The notes under the pieces are model-generated. The model was not told the DNA's origin, did not search any database, and saw only the letters and a list, made by a program, of their open reading frames with translations. The position numbers and the translations under genes are program-made. Shown here piece by piece: positions 8,367 to 15,322 of a stretch of 64,000 bases of DNA (position 1 is the first letter of the stretch; each line of letters begins with the position of its first letter). The stretch lies in NCBI GenBank assembly GCA_018238545.1, contig JABCTC010000004.1, positions 1-64,000 of the forward strand, given 5' to 3'. The stretch is from Candidatus Heimdallarchaeota archaeon (GTDB taxonomy: Archaea > Asgardarchaeota > Heimdallarchaeia > Heimdallarchaeales > Heimdallarchaeaceae).

Positions 8367-8703
8367 CTAGTTCAACCCCAGTTCTCTACGAATTTTGTTT
8401 GAAAAATCACAAGAATAATTTGATATACTCTTAATTTGATTTTTACCCCTATCTATGTTGTTTCTAGACGCTTTATAAATATTATTTCACCAGCAATATC
8501 TTTTTCACCTAAAATAGCCCGTATGTAAGGCAATTTTAAGGAAGTCTATACTTTTGAAAAAGCAAAAAAAGAGAGAAAAAATAATTGAAATTATAATAAA
8601 TTTTTGTCTTGTAGTCATATTATCTACAATTGTATCAGTTTAAATGGAGTGTTTAAAGCGCATATTACGGGTGTTTTTATAGTGAACTCTGGGTCAACGA
8701 AGG
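8367..8703. other. 337-bp AT-rich intergenic stretch with left flank of the TnpB element
   Basis: This holds the upstream region of the GTPase gene (minus strand) and the left flank of the TnpB element. No convincing full gene is seen. There is one short frame at 8554-8643 that looks like the start of a membrane protein (listed separately). I see no clear terminal inverted repeat or TnpA partner. Confidence 0.5.
8554..8643 (+). pseudogene. Possible N-terminal fragment of a signal-peptide protein next to TnpB
   Basis: A 29-codon frame from a TTG reads KKQKKREKIIEIIIN then FCLVVILSTIVSV and a TAA. A basic start followed by a hydrophobic helix is how secreted and pilin-like archaeal proteins begin. 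It ends just before the TnpB element's presumed left side, so it may be the stump of a gene interrupted by insertion. Very short, so uncertain. Confidence 0.2.
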
Positions 8704-9959
8704 ATGGCAAAGGTACTGCGCGCAGAGCGTATAGAAGTGGCGTATCATCCAGCATTAAGCAGAATCTGTCATCAATCAAAAAATCTCTATAATCGAGCAA
8801 ATTTTCTGATAAAAACTTCTTTAAAACAAACAAGTAAACTGCTTTTTTACTATGATCTTGATAGACAGTTGAAACAGGAGGGGTGCTACAGAGCCCTTCC
8901 TGCTCATGTTTCTCAACAAACTCTCAAACTCCTTTCTAGATGTTGGAAGAGTTTTTTCCGAGCTAAACAAGAGTGGAAGAAGAAACCTACATTGTTTTTT
9001 GCCATGCCTAAACCACCTAACTACAAGAAGAAGGGTGGGGAAGTGGTAGCTATCTTCACCAATCAACAGGCGAAGATAATTAATGGATGGTTAGTGTTAC
9101 CGAAGAAAGTGAATTATACCTACAAGACAAGACTAACAGCTCAAGCTGAATTAAGAGAAGTAAGAGTTATTCCAAGGAGAACTCACTACACCCTTGAACT
9201 CATTTACTTGAAGAGTATACCTAATCTCAAGAAGAAGATGATCAGAAAAGGAGCTGTGGATCTAGGGATGGACAACCTTGCAGCTTTCGTGGATAACCTC
9301 GGAGGAAGACCGATTGTTATCAAAGATGCAGGGAAAGGGATAAAATCCATTACACAATATTATTTGAAAGAACAGAAGAAATTACAGATACAGTATGCAC
9401 AACAGCAGAAAAAATTACTGAAAGGGAAAAATAGACTCAAGTATGGTCCAGCTTACTATAAACTTAAGGAGAAGTGGAGAAGGAAACTGAATGATGCTAT
9501 CCATAAATTAACCAAGTATCTGGTTGACTTGTGGGTAGAACGAGGGCTACATGAAGTAATCATAGGGTATAACGAGCTATGGAAACAAGGGGTGCATTTC
9601 TGGAAAAAGACCACCCAGATGTTCGTCACCATCCCCTTCCTAAAAATCATCGATATACTAAAATACAAAGGAGCTGAGCAAGGGATAAAGGTAGAGACCA
9701 TCCCTGAACAATACACCTCTAAAAGCAGTTTCCTGGATAATGAATTCCCCCGTTATCGTAAGAAGTACAAGGGAAAAAGAATCCACCGAGGGTTATTTCG
9801 TTCTGCTCAAGGCCACTTGATCAATGCTGACGTTAATGCCGCATACAACATTTTACTCAAAAGCGATCCGAAAGCCATGCCTAAACGCAGGGTGAACGGG
9901 GTAGGAGGATACGTGATGTATCCACTAAGAGTAAGTATAGAGTGTCTTCGCCCTATATC
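8644..9959 (+). mobile_element. Solo TnpB element (IS200/IS605-IS1341 type), approximate ends
   Basis: A single tnpB gene with no tnpA transposase beside it, flanked on both sides by apparent gene debris. Ends are placed only roughly: the left between the short membrane-peptide frame and the tnpB start, the right at the tnpB stop. No terminal hairpin could be fixed by eye. In such elements the guide RNA usually overlaps the 3' end of tnpB, so 9800-9990 is where to look for it. Confidence 0.45.
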
Positions 9960-9963
9960 ATGA
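8704..9963 (+). CDS. tnpB: TnpB-like RNA-guided nuclease homologue, zinc-ribbon-less subgroup
   Basis: A 419-residue OrfB/TnpB-family protein. The N-terminal helical/WED part (CHQSKNLYNRANFL) and the RuvC regions are recognisable: first Asp at residue 186 in AVDLGMDNLAAF and last Asp at 376 in INADVNAAYNIL. The middle RuvC position, normally Glu in an IIE-type strand, reads VIIGYNELWKQ with Gly at 288. The usual CxxC zinc ribbon is replaced by YTSKSSFLD and GKRIHRGLFRSAQG without cysteines. These features mark a known TnpB subgroup. Loss of the canonical Glu may mean a relocated catalytic residue (Glu291 in the same segment, or the Glu just before QYTSK) or a nuclease-dead protein. No TnpA is adjacent. 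The last codons overlap an HTH-gene remnant. Confidence 0.88.
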   Translation: MAKVLRAERIEVAYHPALSRICHQSKNLYNRANFLIKTSLKQTSKLLFYYDLDRQLKQEGCYRALPAHVSQQTLKLLSRCWKSFFRAKQEWKKKPTLFFAMPKPPNYKKKGGEVVAIFTNQQAKIINGWLVLPKKVNYTYKTRLTAQAELREVRVIPRRTHYTLELIYLKSIPNLKKKMIRKGAVDLGMDNLAAFVDNLGGRPIVIKDAGKGIKSITQYYLKEQKKLQIQYAQQQKKLLKGKNRLKYGPAYYKLKEKWRRKLNDAIHKLTKYLVDLWVERGLHEVIIGYNELWKQGVHFWKKTTQMFVTIPFLKIIDILKYKGAEQGIKVETIPEQYTSKSSFLDNEFPRYRKKYKGKRIHRGLFRSAQGHLINADVNAAYNILLKSDPKAMPKRRVNGVGGYVMYPLRVSIECLRPIS

Positions 9964-10020
9964 GCTCTAAGCACGACATATACCTAGCTTTGTCTAATAA
10001 GACAAGAAGACAAATAAGCA
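9960..10020 (+). pseudogene. Remnant of an ArsR-type HTH regulator N-terminus
   Basis: Starting at an ATG that overlaps the tnpB stop (ATGA), the frame reads MSSKHDIYLALSNKTRRQI. The segment YLALSNKTRRQI is the very conserved opening of ArsR/HTH_20 winged-helix proteins (consensus F-K-A-L-S-N-x-T-R-R-x-I-L). After this the frame runs into the antisense of the AOR gene's 3' end and loses all HTH character, so only about 20 codons remain. Probably a gene fragment left by rearrangement at the TnpB site. Confidence 0.4.
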
Positions 10021-12216
10021 TCATTGATGGTTCTTCACTAATTCAGTTAGCTCTGGGAAATCCAATCCAAGTTCTTTCAATTTTTCAAGAGTTGGAACAC
10101 CTTGTTCTGTCCAGCCACGTCTCTTATAGACAGCATTCTTTAGTTTCTCATATCTTGCTTCTCTGATTTTTCTTAGTTCTTTCATCTTCTCTTCAGTTGA
10201 AAGATTTACTACATCTATTCTAGCTTCTTCTTTGAGTTGTTTCAGATAGTACTCTTCTTCTCTGGATAAGTATTCTTCTTCAGTAACAGGTCCCATAGCT
10301 CGATAAGGAATAGAATCTAATTCTCGGTATGTTACACCTTCTGGTATTAGAAGTAAATTAATTGATCTTTGGAAGTTGTAAACCCTTTCACTCATAATGA
10401 TATAGTCAACAGAATTAATATTCTTCCCAGTGACAGCGTTATAGAATTCCACATAATTCAGAACATGTTCAGGTATTTTTGCTGGATCTGCTAAATCATC
10501 TGGCACTTTCATACCGTCTTTTTCTATTGTTCCTATGGCAAATTCTCTATTATCTTCTGGCACAATATCATTCCATGGAAGCTTGCATAGTCCGAGGAGT
10601 CCAAATGATGTTCTCCACATTGGGAACCACCAGAGAGCGTTTGCTTTTTGCTCGAAAGAAGGCATGTTATTTCTAACCATATCTTCGAAAATCAGCCAAG
10701 CTTCGTCATGTTGAGGACCTTTTAGCGTAAAACCATATCCTCCTTGCTGAGCAAGACTTTCTTTGGTTATATATTCGCTAAATTCTAATCCTTTAGATTC
10801 CATTCCAATATCATTTACTAGTTTTGCTTCATCTTCAGATAGGTTATATTCTTCAACGAAGTATTTCTTGAGTTTCTTAATACCCATTCCAAAGATTTTA
10901 CCAAAACCTTCACCTCGAGCTATTTGGTGAATGAGCTCTAAAGCTTCTTCAGCATTACCCCAAGAGAGATCAAGACCACCAGTTCTTTCCTTGTTGAGGA
11001 TGCCATATTCGTAAAGTTCCATTAGAAAACCTATACCTGTTCCAATACTGATAGTATCTAAGCCATAATTGTCACAATAAAAATTAACCTCTAGAACAGC
11101 ATCAGGATCATCAACATACCAATTACTTCCACAACCAGCTAGAGTTTCATATTCAGGACCATCTACTGAGACTAATTGCCCTTTGTATGGACCTGTTTTA
11201 ATCTCAAAATTACTGACACCATGACTGCATCCGACTGCACATCCTTTCCAGCAAGGAGATGGTCCTTTATTGAATTTTGCACGATATACTTCTTTACCTA
11301 TGTTCTCATGATTGTCAAATCTGCCATACTTGAAATTCTTAGTTGGTAGCAAGTCGAATTCATGCATAATAGGAACTAAATGGACTGTGCCAAGAGTTCG
11401 CATTTCATTTTGCTTTGAATCAAGCGCTATCATTTCATCAGTGTGTTTTCGTCCTACTTTCTTGACCGCTTCCAAATCAGCAGGATTATTACCTTGGGTT
11501 CTAACATTCCTTTTCTTAACGATAATAGCTTTAATTTTCTTGTTCCTGAGAATAGTACCTGTTCCTCCTCTTCCTGCTTGCTTATATCTAACGTATTTTC
11601 GTTTTAGATCAAACCAACTGAAGTTCAAACAACCACAATAAGCATTTTCAGCTCCAGGTCCAGCTGATACAACAGATATTTCTCTTCTATCTCTTTCATC
11701 GTCTGCATATTTCTCTGTTAAAATGGTTCCAATTTTATAAGTTTCAGAAGGTAAATCTTCCGCAACATCAATTATTATTTTCCCTTCTTCTCCATTAACA
11801 TAAATAGAAATTTCTTTTTCAGATTTACCTTGAATAGCAAGAGCATCAAATCCAGCATATTTCAGAAATGGACCAAAATACCCTCCTGCGTTAGAATCGA
11901 TAATTATACCAGTTAAAGGAGAGACTCCTGTAACTATACTCTTTCCAGAACCAGGAAAGTTTGATGTTCCACCCAGAGGACCAGATGCGATCGCAAGTAC
12001 ATTTTCTTTATCATCCCATTTTGTCCTCTTATCCTTTGGAAGATACTTCCACATCAGGTAAAGGTCAAAACCTTTTCCGCCTATGAATTTCTCTTTCATC
12101 TCTTCTGTTACATCTTCTATCTTTATTTCCAATGTATCTAGATTAATATAGAGCGTTTTTCCTGCATAACCTTTAGATAATTCAGGAACATCGTATTTGA
12201 ATTCCTTTAAAGCCAT
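10021..12216 (-). CDS. Tungsten-containing aldehyde:ferredoxin oxidoreductase family enzyme
   Basis: About 731 residues, longer than the 605-650 usual for AOR/FOR/GOR because of insertions and a charged C-terminal helix region. Recognised by the N-terminal AOR domain (GYAGKTLYINLDTLEI, FIGGKGFDLYLMW, GPLGGTSNFPGSGKSIV, AGGYFGPFLKYAGFDA), the cofactor loop QAGRGGTG, and the 4Fe-4S ligands CWKGCAVGC with a fourth Cys in LLGLCKLP. It oxidises aldehydes to acids and reduces ferredoxin at a W-bis-pyranopterin centre, in the cytoplasm. The true substrate is unknown. I choose the ATG at 12216 because AAAGGTGA lies 7 nt upstream. The in-frame ATG at 12246 lacks this. No dedicated ferredoxin or cofactor gene is adjacent. 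Confidence 0.92.
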   Translation of the reverse strand: MALKEFKYDVPELSKGYAGKTLYINLDTLEIKIEDVTEEMKEKFIGGKGFDLYLMWKYLPKDKRTKWDDKENVLAIASGPLGGTSNFPGSGKSIVTGVSPLTGIIIDSNAGGYFGPFLKYAGFDALAIQGKSEKEISIYVNGEEGKIIIDVAEDLPSETYKIGTILTEKYADDERDRREISVVSAGPGAENAYCGCLNFSWFDLKRKYVRYKQAGRGGTGTILRNKKIKAIIVKKRNVRTQGNNPADLEAVKKVGRKHTDEMIALDSKQNEMRTLGTVHLVPIMHEFDLLPTKNFKYGRFDNHENIGKEVYRAKFNKGPSPCWKGCAVGCSHGVSNFEIKTGPYKGQLVSVDGPEYETLAGCGSNWYVDDPDAVLEVNFYCDNYGLDTISIGTGIGFLMELYEYGILNKERTGGLDLSWGNAEEALELIHQIARGEGFGKIFGMGIKKLKKYFVEEYNLSEDEAKLVNDIGMESKGLEFSEYITKESLAQQGGYGFTLKGPQHDEAWLIFEDMVRNNMPSFEQKANALWWFPMWRTSFGLLGLCKLPWNDIVPEDNREFAIGTIEKDGMKVPDDLADPAKIPEHVLNYVEFYNAVTGKNINSVDYIIMSERVYNFQRSINLLLIPEGVTYRELDSIPYRAMGPVTEEEYLSREEEYYLKQLKEEARIDVVNLSTEEKMKELRKIREARYEKLKNAVYKRRGWTEQGVPTLEKLKELGLDFPELTELVKNHQ

Positions 12217-12323
12217 AAATTTCACCTTTGGGAGAGAATCTATCAAAGGAATTTAAATTTATTCCAAAAGCTATGAAAAGCCAAACAAAATAGAATTAAG
12301 TGAAAGAAAAATTTAAGCAAAAA

Positions 12324-12716
12324 CTATTTTTCTATTGATGGTTCCCAGAGTTCGATTTTATTCCCCTCAATATCCATAATCCAAGCAAATTTACCTTGTT
12401 TATAGTTTTTAATCTCTCCAAGTACCTCTATTCCTTCCTCTTCTAGAAGTGCTACTAGTTTTGTTAAATCAGCTACTCGAAAGTTTATCATAAAATCCTT
12501 TTTGCTGGGTTCAAAATATTTTGTATCTCTTGAAAAAGGAGACCAAATTGCGTATTCTTGTTTATCATTCTCAGACATACATTTATCCTTGAATACTACT
12601 GCAACCTCATCAGATTCATGCATGTTGAACCCTAAATGTTTATCGTACCACTCCATTAGTTTCTTAGGATTTTCTGATTTGAAAAATATTCCACCGATCC
12701 TTGTTACTCTCTTCAT
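12324..12716 (-). CDS. VOC (glyoxalase/bleomycin-resistance fold) protein
   Basis: A 130-residue vicinal-oxygen-chelate protein. It opens VTRIGGIFFKSENPKKLMEWYDKHLGFN, the classic first beta-alpha unit, and ends AWIMDIEGNKIELWEP, in which the Glu of IELWEP is a usual metal ligand. The fold is cytoplasmic and usually dimeric. Substrates of such single-copy VOC proteins cannot be predicted. It lies 12 bp downstream of another VOC gene on the same strand and was probably co-transcribed with it. The two are only distantly alike. Confidence 0.85.
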   Translation of the reverse strand: MKRVTRIGGIFFKSENPKKLMEWYDKHLGFNMHESDEVAVVFKDKCMSENDKQEYAIWSPFSRDTKYFEPSKKDFMINFRVADLTKLVALLEEEGIEVLGEIKNYKQGKFAWIMDIEGNKIELWEPSIEK

Positions 12717-12728
12717 CTAATCACTTTC

Positions 12729-13142
12729 TTAGAATTCTTTATGCCCTACAGGTTCTCCTTCTTCAAAGAAGTATTGTATTTCGATAGTATATCCAGACGG
12801 ATCGGCGTAAAACCCATTGTAAATTTTGTATTGTTCTGTTTTTTGTGGTGATCGTGCAACCGTTACACCAGAATCTACCATATGTTTGTGCCATTTATCA
12901 ACTTCTTCTAGAGTTTTAACAACTACAGTCAAACAAACCTGTTCCGCTTTTTCTACAGGTTCCTTAGTATTTTCACAGAATCCCCAATAGCCGTATTTTC
13001 CAACTCTATAGACAAAACATCCACTTTGCTCTAAAGCTAATGGAAAATTCATGATGTTCTCATAAAAATGTCTTGTTTCTTTAATATTATTTGTTCTCAA
13101 GAAAGTAATTGGATATAATGGTCGAATTTCCATAAACAACAT
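12729..13142 (-). CDS. VOC (glyoxalase-fold) family protein
   Basis: A 137-residue member of the VOC superfamily: PITFLRTNNIKETRHFYENI at the start and NGFYADPSGYTIEIQYF at the end, with the terminal Glu of IEIQ as probable metal ligand. It is closely similar in layout to the VOC protein at 43952 of this window (both read ITF..tx..I..g..FYEN and DP.GY.IEIQ), suggesting paralogues. First gene of a two-gene unit with the VOC protein at 12324. Start at ATG 13142. An internal ATG at 13133 (MEIRPLYP) is equally plausible. Confidence 0.82.
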   Translation of the reverse strand: MLFMEIRPLYPITFLRTNNIKETRHFYENIMNFPLALEQSGCFVYRVGKYGYWGFCENTKEPVEKAEQVCLTVVVKTLEEVDKWHKHMVDSGVTVARSPQKTEQYKIYNGFYADPSGYTIEIQYFFEEGEPVGHKEF

Positions 13143-13282
13143 TAACTATCTGCCTTTTTAGTGTTATCGAATAACTAAGAATTGATAAGGACAGAATTAA
13201 TTATTGAAGTAGTTGAATTTCAAAATAGATATCTTCAGCAATCAGCTTTTAATAATCAAATACTGTTTTATTTTTGATTACA

Positions 13283-14530
13283 ATGGAAACAGGTTCTACC
13301 ACGGAATTTGACCTTTGTGTTGTTTGTAAAACATCAAGAATGCTCTGTGGTAGAAAAACATGTCCTTTACTAAATAAATGGTCTAATGAATACACCTTTG
13401 CTAAACCAAAAATAACCAACTTGGACGATACTTTTTCTCCCCCTTCTTTCTTTGTAGGTTGGACAGGATATCCTACTCTCAATGCTGGTCCGATGCTTAC
13501 TGCAGATAGGGTTGGTGCAAATGTCATTGATAATTCTGATAATTGGCTTTCAAAAACCCAAGAAGAGATAGTTAAGATGAGAATCTCGCTCCTTAGAACA
13601 AGATCAAAGATTAATGCTAAACGTCCTCTGGATTCAAATATTATTCAAAGGAGTCATGAACTTCTCTTGGGAAGAAAAGCTGTTGATGTTGAGGTGGAAC
13701 TAGAGAAAAATATTATTCCAAGAATTACGCTTAACGAACGATCTGCTCCTCATGGTCCTATTGCTCCGATTAAAAAACTAGTGCTTACAGAAAATCAATC
13801 TCCTATCAACTCGATTGAGAAAGCATATTACGATACTGATTTATTAGCTACTGATGCTTTAGAATATCTTGGTAGAGAAAAGATTGATGTTAGTACTATT
13901 ATCAGAATATTCTCAGCTGGAATGTTGGGTAGAGAAAAAAATAGGAAACTTGTTCCTACTAGATGGTCGATTACTGCTACAGATGACATATTGTCAAAAC
14001 AGAAAATTGATTCTGTAAAAAAATTCCAAGAACTAGGAGAATATCGAATTTTTACAAATACCTTCTTTGGTAATAGATTTGTGATAATTTTCGTTCCTGA
14101 CGCATGGGCATACGAAATGGTCGAAACCTGGTTTAAAGGTGCATATATGAACCCAAGTAGAAAGGATATAGGCATGTCTGACTGGGAACCTTACTCTGGT
14201 AGAACTAAATATGCGTCTAATGTTACTGGAGCCTACTATTCTGCCAGACTTGCCGCTACAGAATATCTACAGAAAATAAAGAGGCAGGCTCAAGTTATAG
14301 TACTAAGAGAAATCTCTGATGAATATAGATTTCCATTAGGCGTTTGGGTTATTAGAGTAGCCACTCGTGCAGCTCTAAAGAAGAAATACGTGAAGACTGA
14401 CACAATAGATAAAGCGTTCGAAGTTGTAACTAATTTCTTCAAATATCCTCTTGACTACTGGAAACAAAAGTCTAGACTTTATGAACTCAAGAAAACTCAA
14501 AGAAAACTTGATAATTTCTTTGATATCTAA
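13283..14530 (+). CDS. Nre-family archaeal DNA repair protein
   Basis: About 415 residues, matching the archaeal NreA/NreB family. An N-terminal zinc-finger-like segment has four Cys (CVVCKTSRMLCGRKTC, residues about 9-24). The family block SPPSFFVGWTGYPTLNAGPM follows, then IRIFSAGMLGREKNRKLVPTRW and DWEPYSGRTKYASNVTGAYY. The last residues, QRKLDNFFDI, form a consensus PIP box (Q-x-x-L-x-x-F-F) for binding PCNA. Nre proteins are linked to DNA-damage tolerance in haloarchaea; the biochemical activity is unclear. I use the ATG at 13283. A TTG at 13274 is in frame but less likely. Monocistronic. Confidence 0.9.
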   Translation: METGSTTEFDLCVVCKTSRMLCGRKTCPLLNKWSNEYTFAKPKITNLDDTFSPPSFFVGWTGYPTLNAGPMLTADRVGANVIDNSDNWLSKTQEEIVKMRISLLRTRSKINAKRPLDSNIIQRSHELLLGRKAVDVEVELEKNIIPRITLNERSAPHGPIAPIKKLVLTENQSPINSIEKAYYDTDLLATDALEYLGREKIDVSTIIRIFSAGMLGREKNRKLVPTRWSITATDDILSKQKIDSVKKFQELGEYRIFTNTFFGNRFVIIFVPDAWAYEMVETWFKGAYMNPSRKDIGMSDWEPYSGRTKYASNVTGAYYSARLAATEYLQKIKRQAQVIVLREISDEYRFPLGVWVIRVATRAALKKKYVKTDTIDKAFEVVTNFFKYPLDYWKQKSRLYELKKTQRKLDNFFDI

Positions 14531-14550
14531 TATTAAGGTCAGCAGATAGT

Positions 14551-14556
14551 TTTATA
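14551..14556 (+). promoter_or_regulatory. TATA-like box for the iron-uptake unit
   Basis: TTTATA is centred about 29 bp before the ATG of a 32-codon frame at 14583 and 136 bp before the regulator gene. If this is the operon promoter, the transcript starts at the small frame. Confidence 0.35.
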
Positions 14557-14582
14557 CGTTAGACATTCATAAAAATAAACAA

Positions 14583-14681
14583 ATGAAAAATGAAGGTTTT
14601 AAAAAATTATATGTAGAATCGAGCAACTTAAAAGTTTCTGCCACCAGAAAATCTAAATGTTCATTTGATATTATTCAATAA
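14583..14681 (+). CDS. Possible 32-residue leader peptide of the feo unit
   Basis: A short frame opens MKNEGFKKLYVESSN and ends CSFDIIQ, finishing 8 bp before the ATG of the DtxR-FeoA gene. A TATA-like box sits about 29 bp upstream, suiting a near-leaderless transcript. Inside its second half is the inverted repeat AAATG-TT-CATTT (14655-14666), which could be an operator for the iron regulator. It may be a small protein, a leader peptide or chance. Confidence 0.3.
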   Translation: MKNEGFKKLYVESSNLKVSATRKSKCSFDIIQ

Positions 14682-14689
14682 GGATAAAA

Positions 14690-15322
14690 ATGGCATTTAG
14701 TTCAAGGCAAAAAAAGGTCAAAATGGTAAAAGAAAATATTTTACGTGTCTTGAAAGAAGAAAAACTTGACAATAAAGGTTCTTTTGAAGAAATTCGTAAT
14801 CTAGCTAGGGAACCTATAGTCGTAGAATATATTGGTACAGATCTTGATGAGTTTTTTACTGAAGGATTACAGGAATTATCGGAATCAGGTTATGTAAAAC
14901 TTGAAAAAAATCTAATCTACATGACAGAAAAAGGATTTGAAGAAGCAAATACTATTCTCTCTTTTCATCAAATAATTGAAAACTATTTTTTGAAAGATTT
15001 AGATAACGAGACAGCTCATCGATATGCACATATTCTTGAACACCTTATCTCTTTTGAAGTAGAAAAAAATTTGAAAAGGATAATGGAATTTGAGGATTCA
15101 GGAGAACCATTAACACAATACACCGCAGATGAAGGAATCATTACTGGACTAGATTTCACTGATAAAAAGATGTTAGAAAGAATTATTAGTATGGGGTTAT
15201 GTCCTGGTCAACGTCTTAAGATTATAACGAAAATAAGTGGTTGTTTTATAGTAAAATCGAGATATACTCATCTTGCAATCGATAAAAGTCTTTGTAAGGG
15301 AATACTGGTGGCAATGTTATGA
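14690..15322 (+). CDS. DtxR-like iron regulator fused to a FeoA domain
   Basis: A 210-residue protein. An N-terminal winged helix (residues 1-85; LQELSESGYVKLEKNLIYMT is the recognition/wing end) is followed by the DtxR/MntR dimerisation helix with metal ligands (ETAHRYAHILEHLISFEVEK). A C-terminal FeoA/SH3-like domain (LERIISMGLCPGQRLKII, ending SRYTHLAIDKSLCKGILV) closes the chain. It should bind Fe(II) or Mn(II) and control the adjacent ferrous transporter. Its stop overlaps the FeoB start by 4 bp (ATGA), so the two are translationally coupled. No separate feoA gene is present, so the C-terminal domain may also act on FeoB directly. Confidence 0.85.
   Translation: MAFSSRQKKVKMVKENILRVLKEEKLDNKGSFEEIRNLAREPIVVEYIGTDLDEFFTEGLQELSESGYVKLEKNLIYMTEKGFEEANTILSFHQIIENYFLKDLDNETAHRYAHILEHLISFEVEKNLKRIMEFEDSGEPLTQYTADEGIITGLDFTDKKMLERIISMGLCPGQRLKIITKISGCFIVKSRYTHLAIDKSLCKGILVAML

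Noticed and set aside
8604..8792. Short plus-strand frame spanning the tnpB start
   Set aside because: No ribosome site or recognisable content; it overlaps tnpB out of frame.
9942..10166. 74-codon plus-strand frame at the TnpB/AOR junction as a full gene
   Set aside because: Only its first 20 codons after the internal ATG look like protein (HTH start); the rest is antisense to the end of the AOR gene.
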